A DNA stretch of 64,000 nucleotides, taken from positions 5,101,781 through 5,165,780 of the forward strand of contig NC_053118.1 of assembly GCF_010015445.1 (NCBI RefSeq), written 5' to 3'. The notes under the pieces were generated by a model. It was given only the letters and a program-made list of their open reading frames with translations. It ran no database searches and was not told the DNA's origin. A program made the translations under genes and the position numbers. Source of the stretch: Perca fluviatilis. Lineage: Eukaryota > Chordata > Actinopteri > Perciformes > Percidae. Within the stretch, counting starts at the first letter, position 1. Every line of letters starts with the position of its first letter. Shown piece by piece: positions 55,946-64,000 of the stretch.

Positions 55946-58703
55946 ATGTGGACAATTTCTTAAAGGCAAAAATCCCACGAATTTGAAAGTTCATTTGAGA
56001 AGCGCGCACAAGGAGGCTAACCTAGCTTACCTGAACAAGGTAAAGGAGAACGCAACAGAAGAAGCTAACTCCAGTAACGTTACAGGTCCAGGCAGCATGA
56101 CGGAGACAACCGCAGGACAGAAAACACTACATGAGTGCTTTCAGCGGCGACCCAATAGCTGCTGGTTAGTAAATACACAGGAACACCACAAGCGGGAGGA
56201 AGTGTTGGTTAATCTGTTTATTAATACTGGGATGTCTACACGACTGTGTGAGTCGATTGCCTTCAAACAGTTCGCCAATGTACTCGAACCAAAATTCAAA
56301 ACACATGGAGCTGCAAGAGTCAACAGCCTTATTGGGGCAAAAATGGATATGGCAAAGCAGAAATTAAAAGAGATCATTAAGGATGCGAGGAAGCTGACCC
56401 TATGTGTAGATGGTTGGAGCAAGAGAGGATTAACCACATCTTTTATGGGTGTGTCAGCTTGTTTTTACCACCCGCCTGGAGGCCAGGTTCAACATGCCCT
56501 GCTTAACCTGCACCAATTGGAGCACCCTCACATAGGGGAGTCCATTGCTCGCTGCATTGATTGGACATTAGTTGCGTGGGGTATAGGAGAAGACAAGGTG
56601 CTGCTCATTGTGACAGATAACGGCTCCAACATCGTCAAGGCTGTGCGGCTTCTCAGGGATAAAAAGCGAGAGCAGAGCCATGAGTCAGATGTCGCTGTCT
56701 CTCAGGCGCAGCCAAGAGGTGTAGGAGACGAGCAGGATGAACTGTGGATGGAGTCGGAGGGGTCAAATGAGGAGGATGAGGTTGAAGAGGAGAATGAGAT
56801 TGGAGGTGTTGGTGAGTATAGTTATAGTGACAAATATATTTATTAATGTTAAAAATGCAGTTTGTTTTATGGGCGGTAAATTGGCATTTTTTCTCAGTCA
56901 CTTTGGTGCATTTCTCAGATCAGAATTGAAATTCTCAAAACTACTTGTTCAGCTTCCACACCATGTAGTCACTTGAGCACATAATAAAAACAATGTTCTT
57001 ATTCTTTTGAACACATCAAATGCTTTGACACATTTATGCAAATGATTATGTACAAGTGTCTGCTGTTTCTGCATCACAATGGCATGCTCTGTCAACAAAT
57101 TACAGTACAAACAGTAAAAGTATAACTGATGTATCCAATTTCTTGCAATGTATAACTTTGTACTGTTGAAATTTATATATTACATACAGAAAAGATGCAG
57201 CCTTGTGCATTTTTAATCATTCCCATTAAAATCGTAGCCATAGTTTATATCAGAAAATACTTACAGAATACACTGTTACAACAGGCTAAACATATTGACT
57301 GTGTGTAAACAATGACACAAGGACTTGGCATTCTGATGCACTGACATGTTCACTGACATTTACATTTGAGAGATACAGAAATGCACTTACTGTATTGCAA
57401 ATGTGAATGATTCAAGAAACGTACTAAAGTGATTGAGAAAAACTGTAAAACTGTTGTGGATACTAGCTAACTATAATGTTATGAACGCATGAAGGAAATG
57501 TCTTGATTGTGTTTAACTGCTTAAGTTGGATTATTACAGAAATGTACGACGCATTTTATATTTAATGCTTAAATTATCTAAATGTTTTGTCTTTTTGCTT
57601 TGCTAAGAACTTGACCTGCCAGAAGATGGGGAGAACAACAAGTTCCAGAGAATGCCATGCCTGGCCCACACCCTTCAGCTCACACTTAAAGATGCCATGA
57701 AACACACAAGTGTTCATTCAGTCATAACAAAAGCAAGAAAACTAGTACACACTGTGAGGAAATCGTCAGCGGCTAATGAAGAATTGATCAAAAGATGTGG
57801 CAAAACTTTGGTCCGGGATTGTAGCACACGCTGGAACAGCACTTTTGATATGCTGAGAAGACTGCTGGAGACCAGAGTAGAACTAAACCAACTACTTGAG
57901 AATTTTGGCATGGACACTCTTCTCACAAGCGATTGGGCTAAGCTGGAGAACCTTGTCAAGCTGCTTGAGCCCTTTGCTGTTCACACAGACCAGCTTCAGA
58001 GTGACAGTCAGTCACTCTCACAAGTAGTCCCATGCCTGCTCAACCTTGAGGCACACTTGCTGATGACTGCTGTTGGAAAACCATTAGCCCAAGTACTGCT
58101 GAAGTCCTTGCGAGAACGTTTTGCTGGCATTCTTAGCCCTGATTCCATACAGTTTGATGCAACACCAGCAGCAGCCTGCCTAATGGATCCAAGTGTTTCG
58201 CTGGTTCTTCAATCACCAGACACTGCCACTGAAGAGGGCAGCACAGTCCTTTGTGCAGAACCTGGCAGCCCAGTATCACCCAGCTGCTTCTCAGTATGAT
58301 GGTGCTACTTCCAGGGCCACACAAACTCCAACAGGAGCCCCTGTTGCTGTCCTTCAGAAATACCGCTTCCTTGCATCCCGTATAGAGGGGAACCTGTCCT
58401 CCACAAATCAGCCTAATCTGACCGATGGTCTGTTGATCGAAATGGAGAAGTACGTCTGCGATCTGCGTCAAACAGGGAGTGTTTAATGAGACACCATTGC
58501 AGTTCTGGAGATCTAGAGAAGCTGTGTATCCAAAACTTGCCCCTGTGGCATTGGATCTTGTTAGTGCCCCTGCCTCACATGCCTTTGTGGAGCGCATCTT
58601 TTCTTTGTGTGGACTGCTGTCATCTGGCCTGAGAAACAGAGCAACCACATCTCTGGAGCAACGAGTTTTTCTCAAGATCAATAAGAAATTATTGCTTGAC
58701 TGA
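55946..58703 (+). pseudogene. ZBED-type hAT transposase, two exons, two frameshifts
   Basis: The frame opens at 55947 already inside a BED zinc finger (CGQFLKGKNPTNLKVHLRSAH: second Cys and the His pair), so the finger's first half was lost where R1 copy d begins. Next come TLCVDGWSKRG (first catalytic Asp, near 56405) and LIVTDNGSNIVKAV (second, near 56620), then an acidic stretch. An intron with GTGAGT (56812) and a CTTTGCTAAG acceptor (57607) preserves the frame across the join. Exon 2 gives MPCLAHTLQL, the RDCSTRWNST box, and FDATPAAACLMDPSV. A frameshift near 58225 and another near 58478 lead to the hATC dimerisation block SHAFVERIFSLCGLLSSGLR and the end KINKKLLLD. Family knowledge: such proteins cut and paste hAT DNA in the nucleus, and some were domesticated as ZBED genes. 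The frameshifts argue against a domesticated gene here. Confidence 0.9.
56812..57607 (+). other. Predicted intron of the hAT transposase
   Basis: 796 bases, GT...AG, donor G|GTGAGT and a pyrimidine-rich acceptor. Splicing turns codon G|AA into Glu and continues the frame. The interior is AT-rich and without features. Confidence 0.8.
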
Positions 58704-60175
58704 AGTAAAGCCATCTATCTCTTTCTCACCCATGCACACTCACGCACACACCCATAGCACACACGCACTAAAAATCTTGAAAAGCTGTATTTGAAACAGC
58801 TGATTCATTAATGCAAGGGACTTACATTCTTATGTTTACCATGTTGGACACAAGTCTATGTAAACTTAACATAGAAAAGCAAACCTCATCAGCTTCCAGC
58901 TGAGATGGTGCAGTATCTTGCCAGCGCTCAGTGTACTTGAAGTGTCCAAAATATTCACTGTTAATTAATGATGTCAAGTACAACATATGCAGTATTGTAC
59001 TGCCATAGAGCTGCAGCACATGCATATAATGCTGGACAGTCCAATTCATTGAGTAGCCTAGTTAATTTTGAGATGGTTCATCTAAATGTGTTGACCCTCT
59101 AGAGTTTATTTTTATTTTTGATGTTCTTTTCTCAGATTGAGCTCCCTGACACTCTGACAGCAATGTCATGTGTGGCTTAAAAAAGGGGTTGAATACATGC
59201 TGTTCATGCATGTCTTCTTTAGTCTGTTGGCTATTTAGGTTTTTTCCTGGCACATGTCACTTACACATTTTGCACTTACTGCGGTGTCTTGTGTAGACTG
59301 TTTACATATTTGTGCCCAGTTCATTTAATGCATTTATTTTCAGAATGCCAATCTCTAATAGGCTTTAGCAAATAATCATATATAATAAACATCTCTCTTT
59401 GGCCTCTGTCTCCCTGCTTGTCTTTTGCTTTCCCATCCTCAGTGACCGCCTCCATTTGTCCCTGTTAAAAGACAGCAAACACAAGAAAAAGATGTTTACC
59501 ATTATGAATGCTATAACGTAACGTTATATGAAACGTTATACTTTTTACATGGGAAACTACTCATATATTTTAGCCTTCATGTAACGTTAATAGTGAAGTA
59601 AATAAGGTGCAGCATTACCTACCACCCTGCAGCTACAACTGATAAACACACCAATTTATAAATCTCGGCTAACGTTACTCATATAAAAGAGATGAAAATG
59701 CCACCGGACATTAAACTTTAAAAACAATGTTAATGATAGGTTCAGTTAGCTTAACGTTAGCTCGGGTGTATCTACCTAATTACTATAGCAATTTGTACCA
59801 GCATTAAAGCGTTAAGATTTACATTGATGTAAAACATTAACGGTGATAACACATGTACGGCAAACACTAAAGATACTTACATTTAAATGATTATTTCGCC
59901 GTCAGCGATGCCGCTCCAACTCCCGCTTAAGTCCGCCATTTAATTTTTTTAAACGAGCTGGCAAAGCCGTGTGCATAGGATTGTGGGTGATTTGGGAGCG
60001 CGAAGGATACACATATGCATCCTTTGCTGTCTATGGGAAATTCTCCGAACGAAGGACTCAGTCCTTGGTGGAATTCGGAGGACTCTCGACATTGGAACGG
60101 TCCTTCGACGGACGTCAGTGACGTAGCATCCTCCAAATTCTGGCTTTGAAGGATCCTTCCTTGACATTGAGAAAC
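58704..60175. other. hAT 3' flank and short repeat
   Basis: No gene. 59380-59395 has 'tatataataaac', a possible polyadenylation signal. 59930-60175 is a CpG-containing short repeat with internal inverted 'gaaggatcc'-type motifs ('aaggactcagtccttgg'). No hAT terminal repeat was identified. Confidence 0.4.
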
Positions 60176-61380
60176 ACCTAGAATGTGTGGTCTACATGTG
60201 ATACTGAGCCGCCCCCTATAATACGACCAGGCCCACTTACTCAGGCCACGCTCCCTTTGATAACATTTGAACCGTTTAAGGTAGAGTCTTGTGTGAAGTG
60301 TCATTAAACTCAGCAGAGTTCCTTCTTCATTGGTGATGGTTTGGCCCGCCCCCTATGCTTAAGCCACGCCCCCTTCCATAACTTTTCAACCGTTTAAGGT
60401 ATAGCCTTGTGTGAGGTATCACTGAACTCAGCAGAGACTTCCTTCTTCATTGGTCATTGTTTGGCCCGCCCATCTGTGCTTTGACACGCCCCCTCTTATA
60501 AATGGTGACCCGTTTATGGTAGAGTCTTATGTGAGGTATCAATGAACTCAGTAGAGACTTCTTTTTTTATTGGTAAAGGTTTGGCCTGCCCCCTATACTT
60601 TGTCCACGCCCCCTTTCACAGCTAAAGAACCGTATGACATAGAGTCTTGTGTGAGGTATCGTTGAACTTAGCAGGGAGTTCCCTTTTCATTGTTGACAAT
60701 TTGCGGTGTCTGAGTGCCGCGAAAATGCACGGTCACAAGGAGTGGCGTCCCCCAGTAACCCCGACGCGCGCAGAGGCGCGAGGGCCCGTCCATCGCTGCT
60801 TGTTAATTAGGGCCTTCGCCGCTGTCGGGCGAAGGCCTTATTGAAACTGAAGGAATTATTAGGGCCCGCCAACAGCGGCGAAGGCCCTATTGAAACTGAA
60901 GGAATTATTAGGGCCCGAAATTTACGTATTTTAAGGGTTTTGCGAATAGCCGCACAAAAATGGCTCTCTAGCGCTCCCAAGAAAGTTTAAAAAATTGAGC
61001 CCCTGCAGTGCGTTTAACGTAGACTCACGAAACTTGGTACACAGATGTAACATGTCAAGATGTACAGAAAACTTCATTAGAGCCATACCCTAAACCAAAC
61101 AGGAAGTCCGCCATTTTGAATTGAATGTTCGAAATTAGTGCGATTTTGGTCATTTCCACTTTAACGAACTCCTCCTAGAGATTTCATCCGATCAACTTCA
61201 AACTCGGTCTGTGCCATCTTAAGACGTTAAAGATGAAAAGTTGTTAAAAGAAAAACTTTTCGTCATAGGGTGTGGCCGTGGCGGGGCGGCCATTTTGTGC
61301 GTTTTGCCGCCGAAACAGGAAGTGGGTTTAACTCGAGTGTACGTTGTCCAACTACAGGCCAAAATTGAATTTTGGTCATA

Positions 61381-61394
61381 GCGCCCCCTGCTGG
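61381..61394 (-). promoter_or_regulatory. CTCF-consensus-like motif
   Basis: Complement reads CCAGCAGGGGGCGC, a different but still full match to the consensus, in R1 copy e. Confidence 0.35.
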
Positions 61395-61618
61395 CAACAT
61401 GAAATGCGCCTTAAACTTAACGATGAAAAGTTGTTAAAAGAAAAACATTTCATCATAGGGCGTGGTCGTGGCGGGGCGGCCATTTTGTGTGTTTCGCCGC
61501 CAAAACAGGAAGCGGGTGTAACTCGAGAGTTCATTGACAAACTGGCTCGAAACTTTTCAGGATTCATAAGAGTCCAACCCTGATGACAATTAAGGCCTGA
61601 TATTTACTTAAAGTCATA

Positions 61619-61632
61619 GCGCCCCCTAGTGG
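61619..61632 (-). promoter_or_regulatory. CTCF-consensus-like motif
   Basis: Complement reads CCACTAGGGGGCGC in R1 copy e, reverse orientation. Confidence 0.35.
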
Positions 61633-62054
61633 CAACAGGAAGTAGGCCCAAAACTATACGTGCTATACTTTAACGAACTCCTCTTAGAGATTTCATCCGA
61701 TGGACTTCAAACTTGGTCTGTACCATCTCAACACCTTAAAGATGAAAAGTTGTTAAAAGAAAAACTTTTCGTCAGACGGTGTGGGCGTAGCGTGGCGGCC
61801 ATTTTGAGTGTTTAGCGATGAACAAAGAAGTTGTTATAATTTGAGTGTACGTTGTCGTATCTGCCCAAAATTTCTCATGATGGACAAAGTTCCAGGCCTG
61901 AGGACACCTACATGCCAAAATTGACTTTTGGTCATAGCGCCCCCCGCTGGCAACAGGAAATGCACCTTCTATGACAAACATCATCCAATTTACATGAAAC
62001 ATATAATGTGTGGTCAACATGTGATACTGCGCCCCCTATAATATCGGTATAATA

Positions 62055-62690
62055 TGTCGGTGTATTGGTGCCAAGCTCCCTGACGGGTATGTATGTATAC
62101 CAGTGGCATCGCGTGTATTTTCTTTAATCATAAACAGTTACTGAATTTGGTTTGTTTGTGCACGCCAGGGTTGTAAAATTGCTTCGCTTGCGCTGGTATC
62201 TGCACTAGCCCTTCCCTTCCCTGCCACGCTGCTGTTTTGTCTCAACTGACTTTTGTTGCAACCACTGTCAACGGGTTGTAACCACACAAGCTCACGCCAG
62301 GCTTTGAACGCCTCTACGCGCCTTTCAGCGCCAGGATCTGTTGCCCAAAGTGTCCGACAGGGCTGTATTTGAGTGATCGTGACACGGACGATAGCTTTGC
62401 CTTTCTTTGGCTTTCCCGTGCTTACTAATGTGTATGGAGATTGGGGTTTATGTTTATGGGTTTATTTGTTAAATTATGATTAAGTGATTTTTGGTTAATT
62501 TATATTTATTTTTGTTTAAGTTCTGATAAAAGACTCATTTCTGTTGAAACTTTATGATTTATCTGTTAATCCTTTGTTTGGCTCCAGGCAGCTAGGATTA
62601 AGTGATCTTTGGTTGATTTCTGTTTAAGTTGTGATAACGACTTTCATTTTTGTTGAGACCTTTATGGTTTATTTGTTAATTTTGGTTATT
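62055..62690 (+). repeat. 640-bp inverted repeat, right arm
   Basis: Mirror of 53620-54253, separated from it by 7.8 kb of R1 and hAT sequence. It includes two imperfect direct copies of 'gttaatcctttgtttggctccaggcag'-like sequence (about 62565-62600 and 62675-62712). It continues to the right into 62691-63115, which the left arm lacks. Confidence 0.9.
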
Positions 62691-63115
62691 TGTTAGGCTC
62701 TAGGCAGCTATTTAGACACCTTTGCTGCCTAGATTTGCCTTAGATTGAAGTTGTTTTTAATTTATTTTTGGTTTGATTCATTTTCCCTCCCCCCAATAAC
62801 TGAATGTTCTTCTCCCATAGGTGCTGAGTGCCGAAGGTGGTAGTGTCGGTGTCCCCGGTGGTGGTGTCTCCCTCCTGTGTGCTGTGTTTTCCCCCTTGGT
62901 TTATTTTGAGTTTTTCACCACTGTGTGTGAGTGTGTGTGTGCTCACGTGTGACTGGGGTGACCCTTCCCTGAGACCCCACACCCTTTGACCCTGTCCCTC
63001 CACCGGTAAGGCCTCAGCACTTATTTCCCACATTTAGTGTGTCTGGTATTTTAAATAGTATTTTATATATGATGTTTTAGTAATTGTATTAATAAAATAA
63101 TTGTTTTTGACGGAA
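62691..63115 (+). other. Transcript-3'-end-like sequence
   Basis: A T-rich tract and 'cttctcccatag|gtgctgag' (acceptor-like near 62820) precede about 280 bases of GC-rich sequence, then 'aataaaataattgttttt' (near 63092). This could be the last exon of a noncoding or element-derived transcript that includes the 640-bp arm. No open frame on the plus strand. Confidence 0.35.
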
Positions 63116-64000
63116 CTACTGTGGTGGCAAATTTTATTTTAACCATTATTGATTAATGATTATAACCATTTGCTTAAAGATTGTTTTAAACCTCCACTCA
63201 CTCCACTTCCTTCCTCTTAGACTCTTAAAGACTAGAGAGGGACAGCTATAGCCATGAACTCTTATCCTAGAAGCTTTATTTTGGAGAGAGACACTAGCTT
63301 CTTACTTGTTTAACTTTTTAGCTGACAAAGTAGAGAAGGCCACAAAACCATGTTTCCTTCTGCCTCCTGAGATAAACGGTTGTTTAGGCTAATGAAAAGA
63401 ACAGGAGCAGAGGGGAAGGTAAGGATGGGTTTACTTTTAATGATGTCCTCTTTTCAACTCTGACCAGGCTAGAAGATAAAGTTAGAGGGGTGGCTTGAGA
63501 GGGGTTTTTGACTATATGATGATATGATGTTTAGAATTCTTTAGTAATGCTCATTCAGTTGTACTGCATGTACCTTTGAATCTGTATTCTCATATTTTGC
63601 AAAATATAATAAATGCTCAAAGACCAGACTTTGGTTTAAAATCTCAAACAGTCTTTATTCGTTTTCATTTTTATCATTGATATTTGTTTACTCTGCTGCT
63701 TCATAGAAAACTTCCACCACATTTTGGCTTTGTCGAAGGCAGGACGGTTGTGAACAGCGGCACGGAGGACTCCGTGGGCCTGGGGTTTTGCAAACCAGGA
63801 GATCAACGATCAGCCTGCTTCTATACCTCGAAATAAAAACATTTTCAGAGAGAAGGAGGCCAGGACCGCGGAGGACTCCAAGCTGTTTTTCCACTCCGTA
63901 AAACGAACAGGAAGAGATTTCTGGCAGCACGGATAAGATCCAAATTAAACAATTTAATTGGATTGTAAAAGCAATATCTGGTCAATTATATCAAAATGAA
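63116..64000. other. Unclassified; no gene supported
   Basis: Contains 'aaatataataaatgctcaaag' near 63605 (polyadenylation-like) and a GC-rich patch 63715-63930 with an 80-codon minus-strand frame lacking known motifs. The element or gene it belongs to probably extends past the window. Confidence 0.35.

Larger units (their letters stand above)
60180..62045 (+). repeat. R1-family repeat, copy e
   Basis: Starts with four roughly 118-bp modules (anchors near 60294, 60412, 60533, 60649). A double copy of the terminal hairpin follows ('gccttcgccgctgtcgggcg', 60813-60920), then the main body with three 'gatgaaaagttgttaaaaga' blocks. Its right edge joins the 640-bp inverted-repeat arm. Confidence 0.78.

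Noticed and set aside
63688..63930. 80-codon minus-strand frame as a gene
   Set aside because: No motif, no splice or start context. The surrounding element is unknown.
1..64000. tRNA, rRNA, bacterial terminators or riboswitches
   Set aside because: No cloverleaf with tRNA box A/B pair and no conserved rRNA block was seen. The sequence is eukaryotic, so bacterial signals were not applied.

Overview
The window looks like accessory, transposon-dominated DNA from a bony fish (teleost). The evidence is a melanocortin-receptor exon split inside its DRY motif, vertebrate-type introns and AATAAA signals, long CA microsatellites, and a mix of hAT, PIF/Harbinger, Tc1/mariner-like, TTAA-target, CACTA-like and L1-like elements. 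Nothing bacterial (operons, ribosome binding sites, CRISPR) is present.

Layout. 1-5110: two copies of an LTR-like repeat around one copy of a 'CCACTAGGGGGCGC'-bearing repeat, here called family R1. 5185-5743 (minus): the only recognisable host coding sequence, the last exon of an mc2r-like receptor; its first exon was not found. 6356-10284: a 3.9 kb element with inverted arms of about 870 bp. 11452-12049: a small relative with matching termini. 12180-17050: a minus-strand LINE split by a TTAA-type element that itself carries a hAT MITE. 17051-20920: Tc1/mariner-like elements and hAT pieces with decayed transposases. 20921-24625: a fold-back-like structure of AACGTT minisatellites hosting four other insertions. 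25633-27257: a second fold-back-like element with an 18-bp minisatellite in its arms.

29571-41228 is one L1-like LINE broken by four separate insertions: a 'CAGTCTCA' element, an element with a perfect 9-bp duplication, and two copies of one TTAA element placed 17 bp apart in the original LINE. One of the TTAA copies contains a CACTA-like transposon (34237-37022). Inside that transposon five exons splice in frame into an uninterrupted 151-codon reading frame, followed by a 3' exon with AATAAA. I do not recognise the protein. It is the strongest candidate here for something undescribed.

42480-52000 holds a chain of well-bounded nonautonomous elements: a TIR element, a hAT with a perfect 8-bp duplication, Harbinger MITEs and R1. 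52690-62690 is a large, partly mirror-symmetric block in which R1 copies and a 640-bp sequence occur in opposite orientations around a decayed ZBED-type hAT transposase. That pseudogene has a clean intron and two frameshifts. 62691-64000 resembles the 3' part of a spliced transcript plus unclassified sequence.

The genes do not form a pathway. The window is best read as a stratigraphy of nested insertions, in which broken reading frames and target-site duplications give the order of events. All calls were made by eye; family names rest on terminal motifs, target duplications and protein motifs, not on searches.
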